DNA of 15,412 bases from Clostridium_AD sp047624165 (GCA_047624165.1 JBLHPD010000117.1:1-15412), one strand, 5' to 3'; positions 7,201-14,531 are shown, counted from the first letter of the stretch. The notes: generated by a model not told the origin, from the sequence alone. A program made the numbers and translations.

Positions 7201-7335
7201 GACTTTTCAATTATTATTACACATTTTTACATTTTCAAAAAATACGGGGTTTTGGGCTTAGAACCCCTACTTAAATTTTTATACCCAATAAGCATGTAAA
7301 ATATGGAAACAACTTAAATTAATCGTCGAAAAAAG

Positions 7336-7364
7336 TTGAAATTTAGCGTCATCAGTGTTACAAT
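7336..7364 (+). promoter_or_regulatory. Sigma-A-type promoter for the small membrane protein gene
   Basis: TTGAAA (7336-7341), a 17-nt spacer and TACAAT (7359-7364), with TG one base before the -10 box (extended -10). Transcription would start near 7371, giving an untranslated leader of about 105 bases that contains a T9 run followed by A7 (about 7440-7455). Confidence 0.7.
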
Positions 7365-7477
7365 ATAACCATAATATTCTAACTTTTCCTTAAAATTTAT
7401 CTTTGTAGTATTAAACGTAAAATTTAGGTATTAACACCTTTTTTTTTAAAAAAAGTTTATAAAGGAGTGATATCTGT

Positions 7478-7624
7478 ATGGGATTCTTACGTTGGTTAGT
7501 AGGAATATTAATCATTTTCTGGTTATTGGGGTTGGTGCTTAAGATTTGTGGTGGCCTTATACATATATTAATTGTAATAGCTGTTATATTATTTATTTTT
7601 GATGTTATTGGTAGAAGAAGCTGA
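7478..7624 (+). CDS. Lmo0937-family small membrane protein
   Basis: ATG 7478 follows AAAGGAGTGAT at a normal distance, and the frame ends at TGA 7622-7624, giving 48 residues. The sequence begins MGFLRWLVGILIIFWLLGLV and ends FDVIGRRS. It is almost wholly hydrophobic, with two membrane-spanning stretches (about 4-22 and 27-43) separated by KICGG. Length, composition and the DVIGRR-type end fit the Lmo0937 family. Members are small membrane peptides of unknown biochemical function, often linked to general stress. The next gene, a PRC-barrel protein, starts 72 bases on with no terminator between, so co-transcription from the promoter at 7336 is likely. Confidence 0.8.
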   Translation: MGFLRWLVGILIIFWLLGLVLKICGGLIHILIVIAVILFIFDVIGRRS

Positions 7625-7696
7625 TAATAAAAAGTTTATTTTAAATACAATACAGAAGCTTTTCATAAAGAACAGAAAAAAGAGAGGTGAATTATT

Positions 7697-8458
7697 CTGT
7701 TAAACAAAGTAAAACCACTAGAAGGCTACAAGTTGAAATGTATCGATGGGGAAATAGGTAAAGTCAAAGAATTCTATTTCGATGACCATCACTGGACAAT
7801 TCGCTATTTGGTTGTCGACACAGGTAATTGGTTAGCTGACAGACAGGTGTTAATATCGCCGTATGCGTTGGACGGTGTGAATAATGAAGAGAAATATATC
7901 ATCATTAATTTGACCAAAAGTCAAATTGAAAATAGTCCCTCTTTGGACAGTGAAAAACCCGTATCACGACAATTTGAAGAAGAGTACTATATGTATTATA
8001 AATGGCCTATATATTGGGGTGGCCTAAACGTCTGGGGAACGCGTGGACTTTCTCCTATCGTTGAAGGTAATCAAAATCAAGAAAAATTGATGGAATCAAT
8101 TCAAAGTGATAGCGAGTTGGATAAACATTTACGCAACACTAATGAGGTGAGCGGCTACACCATCCAAGCCACAGACGGTGAAATTGGACACGTCGAAGAT
8201 TTCATCATTGATCATGAGACATTGGAAATTCGCTATTTAGTCATTGCTACAATGAACTGGTGGCCGGGGAAAAAAATTCTTGTTTCACCGAAATGGATAG
8301 ATCGCGTTAGTTGGAATGAATCTACAGTATTCGTAAATCTTCTTCGTCAATCAATCAAGCAGTCACCGGAATATACTGAGGCATCTCTTATAACACGAGA
8401 CTATGAAATCAAACTGCATCAACATTATAATCGACAGGAATACTGGATCAATGACTAA
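7697..8458 (+). CDS. Tandem PRC-barrel domain protein
   Basis: Two PRC-barrel domains of about 70 residues each occur. The first lies at about 10-80 (DGEIGKVKEFYFDD...IRYLVVDTGNWL), the second at about 152-222 (DGEIGHVEDFIIDH...IRYLVIATMNWW). Between them is a Trp/Tyr-rich linker with YYKWPIYWGGLNVWG. PRC barrels are small beta domains also found in photosynthetic reaction-centre H subunits and RimM. Stand-alone two-domain proteins like this one are widespread in Firmicutes and lack a settled role. The start is unusual: the PRC fold needs residues before the TTG at 7733, and no ATG is in frame after the TGA at 7688. CTG 7697 lies at ideal distance from AGAGAGGTGA (7681-7690) and gives M-LNKVKPLEGYKLK, the expected N-terminus. 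ATT 7694 and TTG 7733 are alternatives. Total 253 residues. Confidence 0.88.
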   Translation: MLNKVKPLEGYKLKCIDGEIGKVKEFYFDDHHWTIRYLVVDTGNWLADRQVLISPYALDGVNNEEKYIIINLTKSQIENSPSLDSEKPVSRQFEEEYYMYYKWPIYWGGLNVWGTRGLSPIVEGNQNQEKLMESIQSDSELDKHLRNTNEVSGYTIQATDGEIGHVEDFIIDHETLEIRYLVIATMNWWPGKKILVSPKWIDRVSWNESTVFVNLLRQSIKQSPEYTEASLITRDYEIKLHQHYNRQEYWIND

Positions 8459-8520
8459 ATTTTTTTGTTTCATTGCTACAATATTAGAGAGGAGTTAACC
8501 TTTCTTTTAATCGGGTCTTT

Positions 8521-8548
8521 TTGCTAACAAAATCATTTGAACTATAGA
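8521..8548 (+). promoter_or_regulatory. Possible promoter for aspDT
   Basis: TTGCTA (8521-8526), a 16-nt spacer and TATAGA (8543-8548). The match is moderate and the gap of 138 bases after the PRC gene has no clear terminator, so read-through from upstream is equally possible. Confidence 0.3.
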
Positions 8549-8596
8549 TGTTATGCAAAGTGAAGGATATAAAAAAATAAAAGGAGATTGATATAT

Positions 8597-10195
8597 ATGG
8601 ACACAAATCAATATGAAAAAGAGTTGGAACGATTGGGTGCGTTTGAAATTGCATCAAAGATGTTGAAGCTTGCAAAAAACAATGAAAATCATAATAGTTT
8701 TCTGAATGCAGGACGTGGCAATCCCAATTGGATTAATACCCAGGCACGGCTGGCATTTCCTCGATTTATGGCTTTTGGTGTGAAGGAGTCTGAACGCACC
8801 ATGCTTGAAGGTAATCTTGCGGGATACACTACACTAGGTGGAATTGGTAGCAGATTTGATGATTTTTTGGATCTCAGCCAGAATAAAGACGCCTTTATTA
8901 AGGCCTCCATAGACTATGCTGTTGATGTACTGGGCATTGATCGGGATGCCTTGGTGAAGGAGTTTACGGATGCTATCATTGGAAATAACTATCCTGTACC
9001 ATCTCGTTGCCTAGTTAACATAGAAAAAATCATCAATGCTTATCTTCAAAACACCCTTTATAATGGTGTTTCTTTAGCAGAATCCACCCAGGTATTTCCG
9101 ACAGAAGGTGGAACGGCGGCTATTTGTTATATCTTTAATTCCCTTAAGAAGAATGGCTTGATCAAAGAGGGTGATCGGATTGCCATTAACACGCCAATCT
9201 TTACACCTTATTTACAGATTCCTAAACTGACGAAATATGAAATGGTTGAAGTGGAGCTAACAGCGCGTGAAGACAACAACTGGGAAATTCCCCTTGATGC
9301 ATTAGATGTTCTGGAGGACGAGAGCATTAAAGCATTCTTTTTAGTGAACCCTTCCAACCCAGCATCACGTGCATTGGATAGCAAGCTTTTAAACCGTATT
9401 AAAGAAATCTGCGAAAAACGTCGTGATTTGATTATCATCACAGATGATGTTTACGGTACTTTCGTGGATGATTTTCAAACGGTTTATGCGGTTGCTCCAT
9501 ATAATACTTTGCTAGTGTATTCATACTCTAAACTTTATGGAGCCACAGGCTGGCGCATTGGTTGCATCGCCATGAACAAGCATAATGTCTTTGATGATTT
9601 GATTGCCAAATTGCCCGAAGAAAAATTAAAGTCTCTTGATGAAGATTATAGCATTATAACCACAGACCCACGTTCATTCCCTTTTATTGAGCGACTGACT
9701 GCGGATAGCCGTTCCATTGGACTTTATCATACCTCTGGATTATCGACGCCACAGCAGGCAATGATGGCATTATTCTCCCTAACTCATTTGGTCTGCAATG
9801 ATGGTGATGATTATATTAAATCTACTAAGAAAATTGTAGCTCAACGTTATCATAATCTTTTTGAAGAATTAGGAATTAAAGAGGATAACACCTGTGAAAA
9901 TGCGAAGTACTATTCGCTCATTAATATATATAATTTAGCGGAGCACTTGTACGGTAAGGATTTGGCAACATATATTCGAGAAAATTTTGAAGAAATCGAT
10001 TTTTTATTAAATCTTGCCAAGGAAGATGGTTTGGTTATTATGGAAGGTGTGGGCTTTGATGCTCCTTCGGGAACATTACGGGTGTCACAAGCAAACCTAC
10101 CCAACGATGCTTACCCCAAAATTGCCAGACGCATTAAAGCATTACTAAAAGAATATAATGACAAAATGGAGTCATCATTGAAGGGAGGTAATTAA
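8597..10195 (+). CDS. aspD: Aspartate 4-decarboxylase (bifunctional aspartate aminotransferase)
   Basis: This is a PLP-dependent fold-type I enzyme of 532 residues, the usual AspD length and well above ordinary aminotransferases (about 400). It beta-decarboxylates L-aspartate to L-alanine and CO2 and has side transaminase activity. Visible signatures are GRGNPNW (39-45), VNPSNPAS (250-257), ITDDVYG with the PLP-contacting Asp and Tyr (281-287), and the PLP-binding Lys312 in SYSKLYGATGWRIG with Arg320. The C-terminal VGFDAPSGTLRVSQANL carries the substrate-carboxylate Arg. ATG 8597 is chosen over the in-frame TTG 8588 because AAAGGAGA ends about ten bases before the ATG but only two before the TTG. 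The stop is two bases from aspT, and the aspT ribosome-binding site (GGGAGGTAATTA) lies in the last codons of aspD, so the pair is translationally coupled. Confidence 0.95.
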   Translation: MDTNQYEKELERLGAFEIASKMLKLAKNNENHNSFLNAGRGNPNWINTQARLAFPRFMAFGVKESERTMLEGNLAGYTTLGGIGSRFDDFLDLSQNKDAFIKASIDYAVDVLGIDRDALVKEFTDAIIGNNYPVPSRCLVNIEKIINAYLQNTLYNGVSLAESTQVFPTEGGTAAICYIFNSLKKNGLIKEGDRIAINTPIFTPYLQIPKLTKYEMVEVELTAREDNNWEIPLDALDVLEDESIKAFFLVNPSNPASRALDSKLLNRIKEICEKRRDLIIITDDVYGTFVDDFQTVYAVAPYNTLLVYSYSKLYGATGWRIGCIAMNKHNVFDDLIAKLPEEKLKSLDEDYSIITTDPRSFPFIERLTADSRSIGLYHTSGLSTPQQAMMALFSLTHLVCNDGDDYIKSTKKIVAQRYHNLFEELGIKEDNTCENAKYYSLINIYNLAEHLYGKDLATYIRENFEEIDFLLNLAKEDGLVIMEGVGFDAPSGTLRVSQANLPNDAYPKIARRIKALLKEYNDKMESSLKGGN

Positions 10196-10197
10196 TC

Positions 10198-11862
10198 ATG
10201 CTAAGGATCTTTAGTGAATTTTTGATTAATAATGTGGCGCTTTCTATTTTCATTTGTCTGGCCCTTGGTTATTTTATTGGAAAACTTAGGGTAAAGTCCT
10301 TTAGCCTGGGTGCAACGGTTGGAACCTTAATTATTGGGCTTATTGTTGGGCAGGCAGGGACATTTGATATCTCACCTGTTATCAAAACTATTTTCTTTAG
10401 TCTTTTCATTTTTGTTATCGGCTATGAGGTTGGCCCAGCTTTCTTTGACAGCTTTAAGAAGTCGGGGATCAAGCTTATTGTCCATTCTGTTTTCTTTGCA
10501 GCCTGTTCACTAGCGACTGCCTTAATATTGTTTAAGGCCTTTGATATTAGTCCTGGAGAAGGGGCAGGAATTGTGGCAGGGGCACTTACCCAATCGGCAG
10601 TTATCGGCACATCCTCTTCCTCAATCATGAACCTTTCAGGTATAAGTAATGCGGCTAAAAACGCCATGCAGGCACAGGTTGCAGTGGCTTATGCCTTAAC
10701 ATATGTTTTTGGAACAGTAGGTATCGTTATTCTACTTAAGAATATCGCACCGAAGCTTCTAGGAGTAGATCTAAAGGAAGCAACCAAGAAAAAGGTTGAA
10801 AGCATTAACTTTACTGATAATGCGTCGGAGAAGACGATTATCAGTACGATAAAAATGCGTGCCTTTAGTATTAAAGAAGGTTCTGTATATATTGGAAAAT
10901 CTGTTTTAGGTATTGAAAAAAAGTACGACAATCATTTGACATTTGAAAAAATATTTCGGGACGACCAAGAAGTAACAGTATCCCAAGACTTCCAACTTAA
11001 GGAAGGGGATGTTATCACCCTCATTGGTGATTTGCTGAGTATGGTTGAGTTTAAAGGAGCCCACCTTCAGGAAACGGCGGAAAAGAAATATCTCAATATT
11101 ATTTTACAAAAGAAAAATATCATTCTCACAAAGGTGTTTGAACAATCTCATATTGATGATTTCAATGCCAATAATATTGTCATCGTATCTGCTTTTAGAG
11201 ATGGACATCCCTTTGAGGACATCCACGATATGAGAAAAGGAGATACCATACGCCTTGTGGGGCCAATGAACGTTATGAATAAAGTTGTTAAGGAATTTGG
11301 TTATGCACGTAACACAGGCATTGATACTGATGTTAGCTATATGTCTATGGGAATTATTAGTGGTTTACTGGTGGGGATGCTTACGTTGACCGCTTTCAAT
11401 ATTCCCATCACACTAGGTGCCGGAGGCGGTGCATTATTTCTAGGACTATTCTTTGGATGGTATCAGTCACGACATCCAAATATTGGTCAAATTCCGTCAT
11501 CTACACGTTGGTTTTTAAAGAGTGTGGGTTTGAATACCTTTATTGCAGTGGTAGGAATTACCGCAGGGGCAAGCTTTGTTGTAGCATTGCAATCCATGGG
11601 ATTCATGGTACTGATCATTGGGGCAATAATCTCCATCCTGCCCCATATTCTTTCCCTTTATTTTGGGAAATACGTTCTTAAGCTGGATGCCATTGATATC
11701 ATTGGCGGACAATGTGGAGCCGGGACAGTAACAGCTGCCCTAAATGCAGTCACAGATGAAACAGGTAGCAGCGTTTTCGCCTTAAGCTACACGCCGTCAT
11801 ATGCAGTTGGCAATATTATACTGACTGTTCTTGGGCCACTTATCATCGTATTATTGTTCTAG
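10198..11862 (+). CDS. aspT: Aspartate:alanine antiporter
   Basis: This 554-residue inner-membrane exchanger belongs to the aspartate:alanine exchanger (AAE) family. It has two hydrophobic halves (about 12-185 and 380-554) around a cytoplasmic region of about 200 residues. That region contains two RCK_C/TrkA-C-like units (about 212-290 and 295-372), recognisable by the KEGDVITLIGD and RKGDTIRLVGP strands. The C-terminal half carries GGQCGAGTVTAALNAV (503-518) and FALSYTPSYAVGNI (527-540), typical of the family. Exchange of aspartate for the less negative alanine, coupled to proton consumption by AspD inside the cell, generates membrane potential and raises internal pH. This is the known AspD-AspT cycle of lactic acid bacteria such as Tetragenococcus. 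ATG 10198 is set by the ribosome-binding site in the aspD end. A hairpin (11986-12017) follows. Confidence 0.95.
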   Translation: MLRIFSEFLINNVALSIFICLALGYFIGKLRVKSFSLGATVGTLIIGLIVGQAGTFDISPVIKTIFFSLFIFVIGYEVGPAFFDSFKKSGIKLIVHSVFFAACSLATALILFKAFDISPGEGAGIVAGALTQSAVIGTSSSSIMNLSGISNAAKNAMQAQVAVAYALTYVFGTVGIVILLKNIAPKLLGVDLKEATKKKVESINFTDNASEKTIISTIKMRAFSIKEGSVYIGKSVLGIEKKYDNHLTFEKIFRDDQEVTVSQDFQLKEGDVITLIGDLLSMVEFKGAHLQETAEKKYLNIILQKKNIILTKVFEQSHIDDFNANNIVIVSAFRDGHPFEDIHDMRKGDTIRLVGPMNVMNKVVKEFGYARNTGIDTDVSYMSMGIISGLLVGMLTLTAFNIPITLGAGGGALFLGLFFGWYQSRHPNIGQIPSSTRWFLKSVGLNTFIAVVGITAGASFVVALQSMGFMVLIIGAIISILPHILSLYFGKYVLKLDAIDIIGGQCGAGTVTAALNAVTDETGSSVFALSYTPSYAVGNIILTVLGPLIIVLLF

Positions 11863-11985
11863 TTGTATATTAAAATTTATTTCATAAAACTGAAGAATAG
11901 GACTGTTTGTTAGTAGTGATAAGTAAACAACTTTAACAATCAAATATTTAAATAAAAACCATTTAATATAATAGGAATTAAAAAG

Positions 11986-12017
11986 GAAATGACGTGAAAA
12001 AAATTTCATGTCATTTC
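11986..12017 (+). terminator. Hairpin closing the aspDT operon
   Basis: GAAATGACGTGAAA (11986-11999) pairs with TTTCATGTCATTTC (12004-12017) over an AAAA loop: 14 base pairs with one G-T. A weak T-rich tail follows (TTATGTCCTT) and an A-run precedes it, so it could work in both directions. Confidence 0.65.
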
Positions 12018-12086
12018 TTATGTCCTTAACTAGCATATACATTCATTTAATCTTTATTAAATCATCTTCTGCGAAGCTGCAATATT

Positions 12087-12234
12087 AACAACTTTGGAAG
12101 CAAATTTACCTCCTTGTAGACCTCTGGGGTAGATAACAATTATCAATTGTTATCCTGCCACCAAAGTAACTTTTCTGGGTCGCTCAACTGCCACTTATAG
12201 AAGATGGCAGACTTGAAGCTTCCAAAATGTTGTT
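12087..12234. repeat. Nested inverted-repeat region, possible structured RNA
   Basis: AACAACTTTGGAAGC (12087-12101) pairs with GCTTCCAAAATGTTGTT (12218-12234), with a 2-nt bulge. Inside are a 10-bp stem with a 3-nt loop (GATAACAATT/AATTGTTATC, 12132-12154) and CTGCCA/TGGCAG (about 12189-12210). A closed outer stem with internal hairpins is what a structured RNA or a small non-coding mobile element would show. No known RNA family is recognised. Confidence 0.4.
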
Positions 12235-12430
12235 AAAGGATTTCAAACTTAGAGAAGCAATATATGTTTAATTATGTTAAATGTTTGAATAGTTACGTTA
12301 GCAAGCAAAAACTTTTCACTACGTTCCAGTTTTTACAATGGGGTCAGGTAAGCCCCCATTTGGAAATTTCTTTTACTATTTTCTACGTTTCTATTCTTTT
12401 TAAAGGCTGTATATTTTAAAATCCAACTGA

Positions 12431-12465
12431 TTTACTATTTTCCCCAAGTCACAGTTAACCTAGTG
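12431..12465. repeat. Dispersed 35-nt repeat, copy A
   Basis: TTTACTATTTTCCCCAAGTC and the following bases to CTAGTG match 13726-13760 in the same orientation at 30 of 35 positions by eye. Both copies lie next to truncated genes, suggesting the scar or end of one mobile element. Confidence 0.6.
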
Positions 12466-12490
12466 ATATACTTACATCTCACTAGAAAAA

Positions 12491-12628
12491 TTATTCTGAT
12501 GACTTTGCCTCAAGTTTCTCTTTGACTATTTCTATAGCCTTATAGAGTTTTTCTATTTCACAAAATGTGACCAGGACAATTTTGCTCTGAAAGGTTTCAA
12601 GAAATCTTGCCCTTAGCTTATCCTGCAT
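12491..12628 (-). CDS. Small hypothetical ORF overlapping the RhuM fragment
   Basis: ATG 12626-12628 opens a 45-residue frame: MQDKLRARFLETFQSKIVLV, then TFCEIEKLYKAIEIVKEKLEAKSSE, with TAA at 12491-12493. It overlaps the last codons of the RhuM fragment in another frame and has no ribosome-binding site. The amphipathic, Lys/Glu-rich C-terminal helix reads like genuine protein. It is therefore probably the tail of a different truncated gene joined here rather than an independent gene. Family not recognised. Confidence 0.35.
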   Translation of the reverse strand: MQDKLRARFLETFQSKIVLVTFCEIEKLYKAIEIVKEKLEAKSSE

Positions 12629-13040
12629 TTGCTCGTTCCATTAATACTTCTGTCGCGGTATGTCCATGTGCTGCATAGTGCATTTTATTTTGCACTGTTT
12701 GGAAAAATAATACTGAATTTTCACCAATTGATGTATAATCAACACTGGTCCCGTAGATATCCAAAATTTGTCTATAGAAAACTTTTTCACTAGAACGAAT
12801 ATCACGAATACGCTCAAGTAATTCTTGCCAATAACTACCTCCCCCAGCTTTTTTTAAAAGGTCATCGTTCATAGAAAACCCTTTGATTAAGTATTCTTTA
12901 TTTCTTAAAGATCCTACGAGAACTGTTCTACCCTTGAAATATTCATCTTTTATGTAATTATCTCGTCCAAGAGTTTCAAGTGATCTTTCAAAGATTGAGT
13001 ATGATGATTCATTTATTAACTTCTTTAAAAATTCTTGCAT
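12618..13040 (-). pseudogene. RhuM-family protein fragment
   Basis: This 140-residue frame contains the central part of the RhuM (virulence protein/Fic-associated) family. Landmarks are KEYLIKGFSMNDDLLK (48-63), ELLERIRDIRSSEK (73-86), FYRQILDIYGTSVDY (88-102) and the signature FFQTVQNKMHYAAHGHTATE (112-131). Full-length members have about 330 residues. Here the end after MERANAG is lost, and residues 1-45 (MQEFLKKLINESSYSIFERS...) do not resemble the RhuM N-terminus, so they are probably a fused piece of something else. ATG 13040 has no ribosome-binding site. Intact rhuM genes are common inside type I restriction-modification loci in Firmicutes, so a lost defence island is plausible but inferred. 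Confidence 0.75.
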
Positions 13041-13046
13041 CAGCTT

Positions 13047-13068
13047 ATTTTTACATAGATGTAAAAAT
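13047..13068. repeat. 22-nt palindrome upstream of the RhuM fragment
   Basis: ATTTTTACAT (13047-13056), AG, ATGTAAAAAT (13059-13068): ten perfect base pairs around two central bases. It starts seven bases before the fragment's ATG on the minus strand. It could be an operator for a dimeric regulator. Confidence 0.5.
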
Positions 13069-13356
13069 GAACACCGCAGGGTGCTTTTGAAGGAGGAACG
13101 ACTGAGATTGCTAATGAAGAAACTTACTTGATTAAGTACAAATGATATGTGGGTTTAATGACACAAGGCTCCACGGGTTATGTGGAGCCTTGTGTCATTA
13201 AACTTTTACGAATTGTATCCCAACTTTTGTTAAGAACACCAGAAATCCTACCAATAAAATTTCTAACCTGCTTCTAAATCTTATGAATCATCAATGCTTA
13301 ATCTAATAAATTTCCCTATAGTTATTCTTAAATCATTCTAAAGTTCTTCTTAATTT
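13069..13356. other. Gene-free stretch around the long hairpin
   Basis: A + strand GAAGGAGG (about 13088-13096) is not followed by a proper start codon. A + frame ending at about 13146 reads TPQGAFEGGTTEIANEETYL and then IKYK, which looks protein-like but cannot be assigned. A minus frame reads LEILLVGFLVLLTKVGIQFV, hydrophobic and without a start. The hairpin at 13153-13203 is listed separately. Confidence 0.3.
13153..13203. terminator. Perfect 22-bp hairpin, probable bidirectional terminator
   Basis: GTTTAATGACACAAGGCTCC plus AC (13153-13174) and its exact complement (13182-13203) enclose the 7-nt loop GGGTTAT. A short T-run follows on the + strand (TTTTACG). The G-C-rich tip AAGGCTCCAC/GTGGAGCCTT is terminator-like; the total stem length is unusual. 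Confidence 0.6.
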
Positions 13357-13717
13357 TTAATATAACGTCCAGCCAGGTTTATTATCTGATCCGCCATTCT
13401 TTATTGATTTATCTTTCTTAGACATTTCACTTAATAAATCACTAATCTTTTTTTTTCTGATCTTCATCTAAAATATTAGGAAGATTATCCATTAATAATT
13501 CATCTATATCTTTTCTGCTAGCAACACTATATTGCTTTATAAAATCAATAATAAGTTGTTTATAAAAGTTTTTATCAAAAGCCCTATTCTTTATATATGT
13601 GGCCTTTTCTCCTGTGGCTACAGCTACCTTTGAAGATACGAAAACATTAGGATATCTTTCTTCAATAAGTTTTTGTTTTTTTAATATCTTGTTTTCCTTC
13701 TCAGTTAATCTTTCCTT
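13357..13717 (-). pseudogene. C-terminal fragment of an AlbA_2/divergent-AAA-type DNA-binding protein
   Basis: The minus strand is open from 13717 and reads RLTEKENKILKKQKLIEERY, then PNVFVSSKVAVATGEKATYI, KNRAFDKNFYKQLIIDFIKQ and YSVASRKDIDELLMDNLPNI. This pattern fits the winged-helix tail of the widespread AlbA_2 (schlafen-like, formerly AAA_4/RecG-like) putative transcriptional regulators, as I know the family. There is no start codon. A run of nine A on the minus strand (13448-13456) shifts the frame after DEDQ. With eight A it would continue to the natural end GGSDNKPGWTLY and TAA 13357-13359. The upstream side is cut by an IS3 orfA fragment. The full protein has about 400-500 residues. 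Confidence 0.7.
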
Positions 13718-13725
13718 TTAATCAG

Positions 13726-13760
13726 TTTACTGTTTTTCCTAAGTCGCAGTTACCCTAGTG
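13726..13760. repeat. Dispersed 35-nt repeat, copy B
   Basis: TTTACTGTTTTTCCTAAGTC and the following bases to CTAGTG match 12431-12465. This copy spans the junction between the IS3 orfA fragment and the AlbA_2-type remnant. Confidence 0.6.
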
Positions 13761-13849
13761 GGATGCGATGCAACCCATTTGCCATTGTTCCTAAGTGCTA
13801 CTAATTGCTTTTTAAATTCCTCGGTATAATTATTTCCATTTCTTTCCAT
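13739..13849 (-). pseudogene. IS3-family transposase OrfA, N-terminal fragment
   Basis: ATG 13847-13849 follows GAGAGAGGTTT on the minus strand. The 36 residues begin MERNGNNYTEEFKKQLVALR and go on NNGKWVASHPTRVTAT, then TAG. The start matches the helix-turn-helix beginning of IS3-group OrfA (YTEEFKKxIVxLxxxGKSVxE). Homology stops after GKWVA, where the sequence enters the dispersed repeat. About 60 further residues of OrfA are lost. Confidence 0.7.
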
Positions 13850-13882
13850 GATATAAACCTCTCTCTTTCATTTATTTTTATA

Positions 13883-14512
13883 TTATACCTTCATACTCTT
13901 ATCATGGGCTTTCTTAAACAATGTCAAGGCTGTTGTGGCTCCGAGTAAGGCCATTATCATATCCCACTGTGTATCCCATTTATCACCTTGTAAAGATAAT
14001 ACAAAATCTTTTGACATGCCAGATAATTTAGATACTGCAAATTCTGATAATTCAAATGATGCGCTTAAAGCAAGCACAATGCTAAACACGATATAATAAA
14101 ATATCTTTGACTTCTTTAAATAGCCTTTCCTTAAAAGAATTTCTTTAGCCATTAAAGCTGGAGTAAATCCTTGCGCAAAATGGCCTAATCTGTCATAATA
14201 ATTTCTATTTAAATCAAATTGTCGCATCAGGTAATCAAATAAAGGATTAAAGGTATATGTATACTTTGCTCCAATTAGTACAATAATTGCATGAATTAAA
14301 ATTACTAAATATACAAATGTTGAAAATTTAAACTTTTTATAAGTTAACAGTATTGGTATGCCAAAAATAAGAGTTGGTACAGCAAGGGGTAGCCATGTTA
14401 TATAAGAAAATGGTTTTATTGCAGACCAAATAAATACTGCAAGGAATACAAGTAACATAAGTTTATGGCTAGCTTTAACTCTAGAATATTGAATATCTTC
14501 TTTAAGAATCAT
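13883..14512 (-). CDS. yjdF: DUF2238 membrane protein, YjdF type
   Basis: The gene is intact, 209 residues. ATG 14510-14512 follows AAAGAGGTG at good distance. About six membrane-spanning stretches are visible: residues 17-33, 38-56, 64-81, 112-124, 137-155 and 183-198. DUF2238 hallmarks are His74 before GAKYTY (81-86), RNYYDRLGHFAQGF (103-116), SASFELSE (150-157) and QGDKWDTQWDM (175-185). The conserved His, Glu, Asp and Arg lie near membrane edges, as in a membrane-embedded enzyme or transporter, but the biochemical role of the family is not established to my knowledge. It has its own promoter (14532-14561) and stands alone among transposon debris, so it is the only gene in this part that looks functional. 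Confidence 0.9.
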   Translation of the reverse strand: MILKEDIQYSRVKASHKLMLLVFLAVFIWSAIKPFSYITWLPLAVPTLIFGIPILLTYKKFKFSTFVYLVILIHAIIVLIGAKYTYTFNPLFDYLMRQFDLNRNYYDRLGHFAQGFTPALMAKEILLRKGYLKKSKIFYYIVFSIVLALSASFELSEFAVSKLSGMSKDFVLSLQGDKWDTQWDMIMALLGATTALTLFKKAHDKSMKV

Positions 14513-14531
14513 TACGACACCTCTTTATAGT

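Larger units (their letters stand above)
12018..12490. other. Gene-free stretch with several inverted repeats
   Basis: No intact gene is visible. A minus-strand frame ending at TAA 12057-12059 reads YPRGLQGGKFASKVVNIAAS and then QKMI, and could be the tail of a lost gene; I do not recognise it. Small hairpins occur at 12307-12334 (AAAAACT/AGTTTTT) and 12337-12360 (AATGGGG/CCCCATT). The larger nested structure at 12087-12234 and a dispersed repeat at 12431-12465 are listed separately. Confidence 0.4.

Noticed and set aside
7400..7435. Sigma-B promoter before the Lmo0937-type gene (GTATTA...AGGTAT)
   Set aside because: Both boxes deviate from GTTT/GGGTAT, while a near-consensus sigma-A promoter lies just upstream.
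8588..8596. TTG 8588 as aspD start
   Set aside because: It lies only two bases after the ribosome-binding site; ATG 8597 has normal spacing.
11045..11712. ORFs on both strands inside aspT
   Set aside because: They are shadows of the intact aspT frame, which has full family similarity.
12087..12234. Integron attC site
   Set aside because: The outer arms do not fit RYYYAAC...GTTRRRY at the required positions, and no integron integrase is nearby.
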